Source: Mucor racemosus (Eukaryota; Mucoromycota; Mucoromycetes; Mucorales; Mucoraceae). Taken from it: 64,000 nt of DNA. The position numbers and the translations under genes were made by a program. The notes below the pieces were generated by a model, which was not told the origin of the DNA, searched no databases, and saw only the letters and a list, made by a program, of their open reading frames with translations. Every line of letters begins with the position of its first letter. Positions within the stretch are counted from its first letter, which is position 1. The stretch is from assembly GCA_027405735.1 (NCBI GenBank), contig JAPEHQ010000018.1, forward strand, positions 1,054,001-1,118,000, read 5' to 3'. This document shows, piece after piece, positions 1-11,614 of the stretch.

Positions 1-976
1 CGAGAATACCAATTGATATGATTAATAATGTTTGAAAATAAGGTATACTCAAGTATACTATATGTCAAAGTTAATTGATCATAAATCTTCATATTTAAAC
101 AACAAATATTTTACCTGATAATGCTTCTGTATTTGATGCTAATACAATGATACTAACAAGCCAAGAATATTCCAATTGCTTATAATCCCAAATAACCATT
201 AAAATCAACAACATTTTTCCGAAACTTGAGATAATCAGTGCCATCGAAACGTAATTATGTCTAAAATATCAATTAGTCTCTGCTTTTAATCGAAAATTAG
301 CATTGTATTGTTGTACCTAATCCTTTTGTCCTGATTTCTAAAGTATAGTCGAATTGCTAGATTGATGCAGCAATGAAAAACAATAAATTCTACAAGCGAG
401 ATGAATATATAATTATGCATTAATGGAATATCGCGCAAATTACCAAATATACAAAGTGTCAAAATATATAAATATTGGTAATAAAGTGGTTGTTCTATAA
501 ATTTTGTATCGTAATCTGTATAATATCTTTCGAGTCTAAACCATTTTATATCTAAAATTCGATTAGTTTTCATGTTGTATCAATAATAAGAGCACATACA
601 AACTTCAAATAGAATGAGTAGTATAGCAAATCGAAATACATGCGGCTATAAAATGTAGTTAAAATAGAATTTCCATGGTAATTAAGATAAAAAGCGTACC
701 TCGACACCATCTTGTTCAGTTATTCGATTAAACAATAGATGCCTGTATACTTGAGGCTTATGTAGAAGCATATCAATGAATATAATGACAAAATCGTGTT
801 CTATGTATTTATCGGCAAAGTTGTTACATTGGTCCTATTTCACAATATTGATAAATACGTAGATATATTTCTTTTCATATAAATTGCCTTACACATGTTG
901 TGAGACGTATGTTATCTTTGCTGTATTGGGTATATAAATTAACAACAGATGCACCACATTCTACACAAGTGCTCAT
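1..976 (-). CDS. ARV1: ARV1-like ER lipid-homeostasis protein (3' end cut off by window edge)
   Basis: Arv1 proteins are ER membrane proteins needed for sterol and sphingolipid homeostasis and GPI-anchor assembly. Six exons read on the minus strand: 976-893, 834-700, 645-600, 551-317, 260-115 and 57-1, the last running off the window. All junctions keep frame, with donors such as GTAAGG and GTATGT and several CTAAT branch sites. The N-terminus is a zinc ribbon (C4, C7, C28, C31: MSTCVECGAS, then DQCNNFADKYIE). The Arv1 signature HKPQVYRHLLFNR follows, then hydrophobic segments including ALIISSFGKMLLILMVIWDY and LASNTEALS. The start at 976 lies directly before the zinc ribbon. The F-box gene lies 210 bp upstream on the same strand. 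The identification is strong because Arv1-specific residues fall in every exon; the extreme C-terminus is outside the window. Confidence 0.92.
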
Positions 977-1186
977 AATCGATCAACTCTTTCTAAAATG
1001 AAAAATGCACTATTTACCTTTTCTTGAAACAGGAAATCTTTTGTATAGTAACTAGAAGCTCAGTTTCAAAAAGTAATCCTTGCTTGGCGCACTAACTATC
1101 AGATTTACTGAACGAGAAATACATTCATAACTCATAACTATATCCCATAGGTTTTATTAAGCAATATAACAGAAAATTTTTTTGAT

Positions 1187-2227
1187 TTATTCATGATTGA
1201 TGAATTTTATATGAATTATACAACCTTGACTGGTGTTTTCTACTATTACAGTATTGTGATTAGTTTTCAGTGATTTGACCAGAAATTCCACATTGTCTCT
1301 TTTATGAAAAGAGCAATGTATATCACATGTAGGGAACATTTCAAACATATATTTTACATGGCCGGTATATTCATTAATAAGGCTCCGAGTTTTGTTAAAA
1401 TTTGCTATTGTTAGTTGAATATTTTGAATGTTTGGATATTTGTAAGCTAAGTATTCGAATAAGTCAGGTCGGCAAGGAAGACCAAATCGCAATTTTTTCA
1501 AACTATTGATCTTCTTTACGTTTCGGCTCGACCAAGTACGCACTGTTTTAGTATTTAATACAATAGGATCACTAAACTTGACATCGATACTGAGCTCTTG
1601 TAAATGACCACATTTTTTTAAAATACTATCTGTCAACGTGATATTGTAGGCATCTCCAGTTAAAGTCAAGAATGTCAGTCTTTTGAATTCACCAAGACGA
1701 TATATTAGGTCCCAATCAAAAGGTTTACTCGTAAAGTCAAGTATCAATCCTTGTAGAATATTTTTAAGGCCAATCACTGTCGTTCTATACGTGTGGTTGT
1801 ATTTTGTAGGGATTGGTATCATTTTTAATCTATCAAAAGATGAGGGTGAGCTTTCCACGATTTTCAAAAGTTCAATAAAGAAGCTGTCCATGCCCATATT
1901 TCCATCAATAATATTTATTTTATGGGTCATAGCTAATCGCAATAATTTGAGGAAAGCTGGACCATGTTTCGACGTTGATTTATAGTATTGAGGTACTTCA
2001 AATGTTAAGTGTTTGACATGTAGAGCCATCTCTGGTTTTTTCTTCAAATATTCGTAAAATTTAATAGCTTTGTTGTGGGTCTTGACCGTTATTTGCATAG
2101 TTAATATGGATATTTCAGCAAAGTAATTCCATAATTTACAAACTAATCTGGATTGACCAAGTTCAGTAGTATTGTTTACGTTGCCAAATATATGAAACCA
2201 AAGCTCTGCAGGCAGTGTATGATTCAT
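1187..2227 (-). CDS. F-box protein, leucine-rich-repeat-like
   Basis: Single-exon 346-residue protein. Residues about 3-45 (LPAELWFHIFGNV, then SRLVCKLWNYFAE) match the F-box, which docks substrate receptors onto Skp1 in SCF ubiquitin ligases. The rest consists of irregular leucine/isoleucine-rich repeats (for example LTFLTLTGDAYNITL and HLQELSIDVKF), as in FBXL-type proteins, and presumably recognises a substrate. Early-diverging fungi carry large divergent families of such proteins, so no specific substrate can be inferred. The ATG at 2227 is chosen because the F-box begins within three residues of it. It lies on the same strand as ARV1, 210 bp away; their functions need not be linked. Confidence 0.8.
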   Translation of the reverse strand: MNHTLPAELWFHIFGNVNNTTELGQSRLVCKLWNYFAEISILTMQITVKTHNKAIKFYEYLKKKPEMALHVKHLTFEVPQYYKSTSKHGPAFLKLLRLAMTHKINIIDGNMGMDSFFIELLKIVESSPSSFDRLKMIPIPTKYNHTYRTTVIGLKNILQGLILDFTSKPFDWDLIYRLGEFKRLTFLTLTGDAYNITLTDSILKKCGHLQELSIDVKFSDPIVLNTKTVRTWSSRNVKKINSLKKLRFGLPCRPDLFEYLAYKYPNIQNIQLTIANFNKTRSLINEYTGHVKYMFEMFPTCDIHCSFHKRDNVEFLVKSLKTNHNTVIVENTSQGCIIHIKFINHE

Positions 2228-5073
2228 AATATTGCAGTTAACGTGAATATAAACAAATAATATGGGAACAGAAAAAAAAAGAAGCTAATTTTTGCATAAT
2301 AGCCAATATATATATATACGTCTTTTACATCACAAAAGCTGGAAACGAAAAATTACACAGGATAAATCAATCTCTCAATCATGTATCTTCAAAAATGTCA
2401 TTAACAACGAAAATCAAGCCAATCCCAAGCTAATTTAAAGCTAATTCCACGTAAAAACAGATAAAAACAGAATTATTCATACAATATTGCAATAAATAAT
2501 AATCAGCTACTGCTATAAATAACCAACAATAATGAAAGATCTACACACACATTTTGTGTGTAAAAAATTGTAATTTTTATACTACCAAAACTTAAATAGT
2601 CCTCCAACTGACTGCCCTGCCTTCGCCTTTTGGAATATATTTTAGAATATCTCCCACAGTGGATACCCAAACTACAGACAATAAACCTTGCTGGATATTT
2701 TAACATTATAAGGGCTTTTCCTATTTGCGGGTAAGGATTTTTAATGATGGAAACCACATTATAGCTTTGAAATTTGCTTGAATGTATCATTCTCACGTGG
2801 AAAAATTGTTAATTGCTTACCATTGAGTAATTGAAATACATGCATTTTTCTATTAATCTGCAATCTATATTTTCTGTCTATTTAAAAAAAATATTATTGA
2901 ATAAAGAAAATAAGCTGATTTAGATGTATATTACGCATAATCATACGCTCTTCCAACTAGATACTAATAGCGGAACTTGAATCGTCGATCGTTACAAATA
3001 TGGAAAATTACCCCTGAGCTTATTCGATTTCCGAATAAATAGGCGATTAAATATGTACTACGATCACCACAACTCCATTGCTTGGTTGAATTTGCACTGT
3101 AATTATTCAAAACATGCTACTTGCTTGTATCTAAAAGTATAGTGACAAGAATAAAAATTTCCAAATATATTTGAAGCTGTCATAAATACTTGATTGCAAT
3201 TCAAAGCTTTTATTATTGCTTACGGATTGATTAAATATCCCTTAAAAATATTCTAATTCTGTATTTTATCTTTTGACGTGTATAATTTTGCGGTGAATAA
3301 TAGAAAATTCTAGGTGAAACAATATAAAGTTGGGCTCTATTAAAAACTATAATGCTTATACTTTACACGATAAGGTTTAGCTTTCTTTATTTAATGTATA
3401 TATGCAGTTATATCCGCCTTAAATAGGCATACTTACGAAAAAATAGAATGGAATTAGGTTTTAGTAGTATTTAAGGTACGATTGGGTATATAAAATGATC
3501 ATATGCAAAACTATTGAGCCGGTTTAAGATTTTGGTGCTATATTGCAGCTATACTACTGATGCAATGGACTCAAAAAGTACTTGCAGCGATATTAAAAAC
3601 TAGATTTTTTGCTGTATGTTTATCGTGGTATATAGCAGCAAGTCGTACAATCAATTTGCAATATGAGCACATTTTTTTAGTATCGTTTTATTTATATATT
3701 TATGATGTTAGCTTATGATACTTGGTATCTTTTCATAGAAAAGAATATGATGATGCATGTTTTTTAATTGTCAGATATTTTGTGATCTAATTCTTGCAGA
3801 AAATTTTTTATAAACTATTACATAATTTTGCACTAAATTGAATTAGTACCAATGGGTGTAAAAAGAAAGCCTAGACATCCATAAAAACTTTACTAAAAAC
3901 TTTGGATCAAGGCAATTGATTCAATGGCCGATTAAAGTCAATGACAAATGGTTTTTATACTTGGAACCAATGTTTTGGCCCATCGCTGCGTTATGCATGT
4001 GAACGATTATGAATTGATATTGTTTACCAGAATGAATTAATAGACATCTACTGATATATTTATGAATTTACGAAAATATTATACTACAACAGTATCATTT
4101 AACATAAAATCAAATCCACTAATAAGTATAACATTTAGTATTTATAGTTAGAAATGGTTGATTTTTGGTCCAAAATCAGGATATTGGGATTACAATACTA
4201 CTACTTTAGATGCCAAGATATTGTGAACTGTTACAACTATCATGTACCTTAAATTTCCTGAGAAAAAACAGTATATCGTTGCAGTGTTTAATCGGTAATG
4301 ATTATATTCGGCAATATCCTAATCACCGCCTTCTTTTCATTGCGAGTAACACATATATTTTTTACTCTTAATATACATGCGAAAGTGTATATTATCAAGT
4401 TCATTAGTCATTAAAAACCCCAAGAATAGCAAATACTGTCAAGTCGAGTTAAAAAAAAAAGCGGGCCGGTCCGATGATCTGACATTATCATATCTTCTTG
4501 ATAAATTACTGTAGAAATCTATACATTATACAATCAGCTATCTCTGAATATTGTTATCTATGTATTCAAATTGATAAGCTGGGTAGAAAAACTACAATAA
4601 ATTACAGGGCATTAATGATTACAACTTTTTAGAATCAAAAGAGCGGAACATTCTTCATCCGAAAATAGATGTGTATATTTTCAATGTGCAACCAATAATA
4701 CCATATACAATCGATCTCTTTAGTTTTAAGTGGATCCCACACAATTTAAGGTTAAAGAGGACCAATAAATAAATAATAAATTTAGGTTTTATTTTTATAA
4801 TATCCATGAATGATATTAAAAGAAAGTATATTTCATATTACTATGATGAGGGGAGATAATAAAGAGAGAATGAGAAAGTATAAAGAGAGAGAAGGGGATA
4901 AAAAATACAAAGTATGAACTTTTTAAGCATACAAAGAGAGATATTGAGAAATTAAAAAAAAAAGGCTAATATACAAATCATCAATTAAGTGAAAAAAGAG
5001 AATAAAGATATTGTGTTGAAAAATAATAAGGTGAAGGGGGGGGGGAATCGTCTTTAAAAAATGAATATAAAAA
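2228..5073. other. Intergenic, 2.8 kb, no supported gene
   Basis: AT-rich DNA with frequent stops in all frames. One 97-codon minus-strand frame (2503-2796) has no recognisable family and no splice-linked neighbours. A purine-rich tract (about 4840-4915, GAGA/AGAG runs) and a G-run (about 5037-5045) lie just beyond the transporter stop codon and could be part of its 3' UTR. No tRNA, repeat copy or transposase remnant was recognised. Confidence 0.6.
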
Positions 5074-6690
5074 TTAGTTGGAGACTTCAACATGATCGTG
5101 ATCAAAGTGCTTATTCTTTTCAATGGAATCACTGTTTTGGCTGGAAGATGTACCATCAGCAGCAACATTTTCAGTATCAGCAATCTTCTCCTTCTTGCTA
5201 TGATCATCAAGATCTTTACCAGTAGTTTCAGGCATGAAGAATGTAATGAATAAGAAACCGAGGAAATTGATAACAACAAAGACAATGAAACTGTACGTTC
5301 CGAGACCTTCGCTCATCTTGGGCCAAATAGTGTTAATGACAAAGTTAAAGAGCCAGTTGGAAGAGTTACCAAGAGCAGAACCAGATGCAAGAGCATGCAT
5401 AGGCAAAAGTTCGGGAGCAATCATCCAAGGAATGACACCACAACCCATACTGTAGGAACCAGTAAAGACAATAGCAGCAGCAATGGCAAGACCACCGATA
5501 CCTTGGTCACCATTAGGACTCTTGAGAGAAGAACCGAGAACCATCATAATAGAAGCAATGCAAGTACCACCAGTAGAGATCATCATGAAACCCTTACGGC
5601 CAACCTTATGCATGAATACAACAGCAATAAGAGTAGCAGCAATGTTAACAGAGGCATCAGCAAGAGAAATATTGGTGGCTAAAGTAGCGTCACCAAAGAT
5701 GGTTGTAAAGAAACCAACAGAGTAAACAGACATGGGACCAATACCACCGATTTGGTTGAAAGCTTGAATGACCATAACAATAACAGTGTTCCAGGAAATG
5801 TGCTTATCCTTGCAAGAAATAATATCCCAAATAGAGAATTGCTTTTGAGAAGACTCAATTTCACGTTGACGAGCAGCAAGCATAAGAGCAAATTCTTCTT
5901 CAACATCTGCGCCAGCACGGAGTTTTTGAAGAGTAGCGCAAGCTTCATCATATTTCTTTGAAGCACAAAGACGACGAGGACATTCAACAGTGAGGAAGAA
6001 CATACAAGCAAGTTGAATACCGGCAATGAAAGTAGGAATAGCCCACAAGAAACGCCATGCAGGAGCAAAAGCCATATAACGACCACAAACTTGAGTCAAT
6101 AAGATACCAAGGTTCAAGAACAATTCAAAGAGAGAACCAAGAGCACCACGAGATTTCTTTGTAGAGATTTCTGATACATAAATTGCGACAGAAGAGCCAC
6201 ACATACCAGATGCAAAACCAACTAAAGCACGACCGAAAGAATACATTGTCAAATTAATAGCACAAGCAGACAAGAGACCACCGATCATCATCCAAACGCA
6301 TGAAATCATAATATTATCACGACGACCAAACCAAACATTCATGTATTTACTGGCAAGACTACCAAAGAAACCACCAATGGCAAATGCACCGATAGTATAA
6401 CCCCAAGTAGAGAAATCCATTGGCATACAACCAGGCAAGACACCATCTTCGGTGCCTGGAAGACAACTATAAGATCCATCGTCATTGACGATACCCATAA
6501 TTACTTTTTCGGGCATATTGGGTACACCTATAATTAGGGTTAATTATTTTGACATATTTATATACATATATATAATTCGAAACATACTGATATGCCATCC
6601 GACATTAAATCCGGAAAGTGCGGCAAGAGTAGCGCAGACTGTCATATATAATGGGAACGCCATATCTTGAGATTTTACTTGATTCGACAT
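5074..6690 (-). CDS. MFS sugar (hexose) transporter
   Basis: Plasma-membrane sugar porter of the major facilitator superfamily, 518 residues in two exons: 6690-6588 and 6527-5074. The donor is GTATGT and the acceptor TTATAG, and the intron splits the Ser codon after WHI. Twelve hydrophobic segments are expected. Family motifs present: GFNVGWHIS in TM1, FGRRD between TM2 and TM3, GRALVGFASG, VSEISTKKSRGALGSL, GRKGF in the second half, and PETTGK after TM12 (family consensus PETKG). The usual QQ-x-SGIN-x-x-x-YY motif of TM7 is replaced by QAFNQIGGIGPMSVYSVGFF, so substrate preference cannot be assumed to be glucose. The C-tail is Ser/Asp/Lys-rich. The start is preceded by an A-rich leader. Confidence 0.93.
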
Positions 6691-9600
6691 TTTAAAAAAA
6701 AATTGATTTGTTGTAGTAAAAAGCGGTTTCTTTTTTTTAGCAAATATGTATTGGTTGTTTGTGTGAGGTAAAAAAAAAGATAATAAAAAAAAATTAAAGG
6801 TTTGGTAATGATAAGGAAGAAAGAAAAGGAAATGATTAGGAAAATCATGAATTAATTTATAGTATTTCAAACCAATGGTTACATTTGCTTAATATAGTAA
6901 GAGTTGATATACCCCACACATTGCGATATGATTCGTTACTAGGTAATACATGAAAGCCGTATATAGTTGATTTGAGATTCAACCTTATATACTTATTTAT
7001 TCATTGTACTTCACTCTATTGACGACATCTTTAGTTTGTTTATAAAACTACGTAGCTTACAGCTCAGGGCGAGCGGGTGCGGATTTATGGCCTTCTTCAC
7101 GGGTCCCCCCACATTTCGCATACACTTGATTTTTGGGCCTACAAAGACCAAATTGTAGTCTCGTGTGAATTATACCGGTATTACCCCTCTTAATTTTTTT
7201 TATAACTCTTAACAAGATTCCCATGAAAAAAAGTTTCACAGAAAAATAAATTGTTGAAACATAATCGTTATTGACATTTGCTTTATGTGTGTGTATGTGC
7301 ATCAATTAAAATATGTGATAATTTTATTAAAGAACGTGATATGATGAATTATTTTCTTTTTTTACATGGTCCCCACAATAAACTATATTACTATTACTAC
7401 TACTACTAAACTCATTTAAAACTCCATTGCCCATCAATTTGCAAGAACCAGACGTTCCATCAATTGTATTTTTTCTCATTAACACATTGTAAATGTCACA
7501 TTATCAATATATGTGTACTGAAGATACCATTCATTTTCTCATATTATAATGGCTATGCATGTTGAGAAAACATACATCACATCCAAAATCACATTCAACT
7601 ATGCTAATACTTTCTAAATAGACTACAAAGCAACTGACTGTAGATTTCTTATTTAGTTTATGATCTAACTAATTCAGTGTTGGAATTCAATACATAATGA
7701 CAATTTCGCTATTTCATTGAAAAAAAAAATAAAAAAAACTTTTTTAAAGCATAAAAGAATAAAAAAACGACATAAACAGCTTGAGAAATATACATCTACA
7801 ATTAAATATGTCAAAAGATCAATACTAAAAGAGGAAACATCAAGATACATTTAGCTGCCATGGTGATCTGCTACAAAGACCAAATATAGAATTATACTAG
7901 ATGCGATTCCCTCGTACATCATTTTAAACAAGCTTTGGTCACGTTATTTTGGAAATCACACAGTATTATGATTATACATCATGCTTCCACCAACGACAAG
8001 TGGATTTCATCGTTGTTTGTATCACTATAAACATAATTTTAATAGACTTCTCATACCCACACTCAACAAAGCTACTATTAATTAGCATATACATGGTATC
8101 TGTAAATATAACTACTATAACGAAGATCATTTTCATGTTGATGAATAAATGTAAATGTATATGTATGTGTGGCAACAAATATACCCAACTAAAAAAAAAC
8201 TATAACTTTATTCCTTTTCCAAGAAGACAAAGAAAAACACCCATTTTGAGGGTTCACAAATTATAGTAAAATTTTACGTAAAAGAAATCAAACAAATACT
8301 CGATTTGAAACTGTGAAAATCTAAATACACACACATACAGTGCAAGCATAGTGCTTTTATGAGCGTGTACAACATTATTTGTCATTGGATTGCTGCTCTT
8401 GTGAGTCATCACTTATTAAAATATGTCAATTCACATTATCAAGACTATCTTTTTCTTTCGATAATGAACATGATATGATTTATGTAAAGAAAATCTGCAT
8501 AGACTATAACTAAAATAATAACTTTTACATGTGTATGTGTGCCTGAGAATTATGAAAACGAGATAAGATAAATAAATAAAAAAAAACACACACACATTCT
8601 ATTTCTAGAAAGCCACGGTTTTCATGTCTTACATTAATTTACTACATTTAAATGGTGTAGACAAAAAGTAAAATATATTATCCATCCGGGTAATACACAA
8701 ATAAAAAAATTTACACAAATCAATTAAAAATGGAAGAGATATATAGAATCATCCATTTGTAAGTGAATTGCCTTTCATATTATGGGGCAAATAGGCAACC
8801 AAGCAAGAAAAAAAAGGAATATGACAATGTAATCGGGATTATGTAAAACTAATTAAACAATAATCTTTTATACCATATACACAAGAGAAAATCCGGGGTT
8901 TCGGGCTGATCCTTTAAAAAGAACGTCTCGACATGAAAGAATTCTCAAGATCTTAATGACAAGCGGATCGGGGTCGTTTGTATAGATAGCCTTATCAGTC
9001 TATATTTCGATTTCTCAATCCAAAAAAAAGCTTGAATACTAGCAATTCAATGCATTGAATAATTGAATTATACTCTTGTCAAGCGACTGGAAAAATAAAT
9101 TTACCGTCCACCGTTTTGTGGCAGGTATGCCGTGTATATATATATATATATATGTAACTCAATCTGATATTAAGGGATTACTCTAGATTAAAAAATATAG
9201 ATTGTGTTATGTCCAATTACAATGTTGCTGATTACGTTTTATATTACACTCACCTAGCAGATAAGTCTTTGGTTTGTGTATTTGTATATTTTGCTTCTTT
9301 TTGCATGAAAAAAAGACTAACTGGTGTGCACCTGGTATTCTCATATAAATTTAACATCAACTCAATTCACACCGTTCCCTTTGGGCGTCAAAACATGCAT
9401 TATTTGCCAAAAAAAAAAGGGGGAGTTGATTCGGAAATTAAACCTATATTTTCACTGACTTCATTTTCCAACGTTTTGCCCATTTTCGACAATTTTTCAA
9501 AGATTAAAGAATTTTCTTTCTCCAAAATGCATAGCAATTAAAGGTATCTTATTAATTATGTTTAATAGGAAATTTTGAGCTCCATTATTTCATATTTTTT

Positions 9601-11546
9601 TTATTTATATTTTTCTCATAAAATTTCATTTAATCATCAGAAAACTGAAATAACAGTTTATGGAGGGAAGCTCAAAAAGTACAATATCAAACCTTCAATT
9701 AAATGTTGTTAGATAAAAGCCTACATTTTTGTGATCATTTGATATCAATATTTGTCCTAGTAAAAAGTCTCGATTTGGACGCGAAAAATCGAAACATGTC
9801 AAAACTGAAATTTTCCATGAGGTATGGTAAGGAAAGTGGAAGCGAAAATTATCGTCCAAAAAAAAATAGAAGAAATGCATCAGAATATATCTGTTGAATG
9901 AGGGAAATCGTTTGATATGGTTTTCAGTGTTTGAAAATGCCGGAGAGCATAGTTACGCGCCGTTTTAAGTGCTGATTCATGCGCTTTTGGTGAAACAATC
10001 ACTTTTCAGCTGCCGTATGTTTGAAATTTGAACAGTTTTGATGTTTATGTTTGCTGATATTATTTCTCTAAACCCAAAGTAATATATATTATGCATTTTT
10101 ATAGATCTTAAAAAGGCATTTTATTTACATTGCTGTATTTTTATTGTAATGGCTTTGTTCTGAAAATGAATGTGCTCATTATTTTCTTAAAAAAAAGGCC
10201 TTATACCTTTTTTTGGATCTTGGAAGATGTCTATAAACCATTTTCAACAATGCTTTCGATTTAAAAAGAAAGACATAGTGTTTTAAATTTTGTTTTATTC
10301 AGGAGAATATAGGAATATATATATAGTATACATGATATACTATTGTCTTACGAACGGAATAAAAGAAAAAATTGGTTTACAATAGTTTACTTGTGATTCC
10401 TTCTAAGCTAGGGACATTAACATGTATCATAGGTTTTGTAGCCAATAAATACAAACTACCGTAGTTAAAAGTTAAGTATCTCTAGTATTTTCAACGTATT
10501 TCAGATCGGTACTAGGTCTGTAGAAGTTTGAACATGGCAAATTGATCTCGATGAAGCCGTTTAGGATTCTAATGTAAATGAGTTATACCTCTTCTTATTG
10601 AAAGACCATCCGCCTATCAATTATTAATTCAGCCAATTGATGACAATAAAAATAGATACGTTACACATTCGTTATGCCATTCTAAAAGCATTGTAATTAA
10701 ATGTGCTTCTTAGGATTGCGCCATTCCTTACCAATGATAGCCATTATTCCTTCTAGAAAACGAGAATCACTAGAAACCCTATTTTGTTTAAGGCTTGAGA
10801 CCATCTTCAAAAAATTGCTCTATGATTAAAATGAGAATGAATCCAATTAATTAGGGGAAGAAACCCCCCACCCCCACGCCTGCCACAAATAGTTCGATCG
10901 TTTGAATGATGGAAAATGGTACCAATAATTAAATTACCTCATCAAATAAAATAAAAAAAAAGTTGGTTCCTATAATGGTAATTCAGTGTATTTTTCTTGA
11001 AAAAAAAAGAGATTTTCCACATTGTTATTATTTGAACAAAACCACATATTGCCAAAGTTAGCTATATATAATATATTCTTTTAAATACACGTTAATATAA
11101 ATGAGAAAATAATTATTAACAAGCTTTCGATAGCACAAACGGCCATCATAATATCTTATTTCATTATAAAAACAAACTATAAGCCCATTCAGTGCAAAGC
11201 TCTATTGCACGCATTGCATCTGAATGCATCCTACAAAAATGTGCAGATTCAGAATTTTCCGTTATTCACTTCCTTTTTTGAAAAATGTATAATTTACATA
11301 TTTTATGCAGAATAGCTTTAAAAATATGAGAAAAAGTTTAAAATTTTCTCTAGGTTATAATACTATCCTGAGTTGAGAGAATGGCTGTAAAAGAAGTCAA
11401 TATTCCATCGTTTTTTCTTCGCTACAATTTAAGCGTACCTCAATTTGATATTGCACTGATTTAGAGGTATTAGGTACCTAAACTATTGTCATAAGGCTCA
11501 AGTTTCATCTGTATTTGTGTCGATTTTATGTAAAGAAAAAGGAATA
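6691..11546. other. Intergenic, 4.9 kb, no supported gene
   Basis: Very AT-rich region between the transporter promoter and the first repeats. Open frames of 60-110 codons (about 7057-7305, 7949-8266, 9209-9541, 9703-9897) overlap each other on opposite strands, are rich in I/Y/F/N/K and show no family motif or splice structure, so they are treated as chance. Small simple repeats occur: a CTA-triplet run near 7393-7407, CA repeats near 8325-8335 and 8586-8597, and a TA run near 9136-9151. The first few hundred bases should contain the transporter promoter. Confidence 0.55.
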
Positions 11547-11614
11547 CAGTCGTGATTCGATTTAGTGGACACTTTTCTCCCTCCCAGCAATTCCACTAAA
11601 TCGAATCACGACTG
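11547..11614. mobile_element. 68-bp micro-MITE, pogo-like inverted repeats
   Basis: A perfect 23-bp inverted repeat (11547-11569 and 11592-11614, starting CAGTCGTGATTC and ending GAATCACGACTG) surrounds a 22-bp loop and is flanked by TA on both sides (11545-11546 and 11615-11616). TA target duplications with CAGT ends are typical of pogo/Tc1-mariner elements. A 497-bp relative with the same termini lies at 37610-38106, which supports a family. It abuts the end of RepA copy A. Confidence 0.75.

Noticed and set aside
286..573. A stand-alone 95-codon minus-strand gene starting with ATG at 573
   Set aside because: The ATG lies inside an intron. The frame is exon 4 of the ARV1 gene (551-317), bounded by a CTAAT branch site, a TTTTAG acceptor and a GTACAA donor.
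2503..2796. 97-codon minus-strand frame
   Set aside because: No family motif, no splice partners, and a composition expected of chance AT-rich frames.
7949..8266. 105-codon plus-strand frame overlapping a minus-strand frame
   Set aside because: Both strands are open by chance. The sequence is rich in I, Y, C and K with no motif and no promoter context.
9209..9541. 110-codon plus-strand frame
   Set aside because: Low-information sequence crossing a poly-A run; no recognisable domain.
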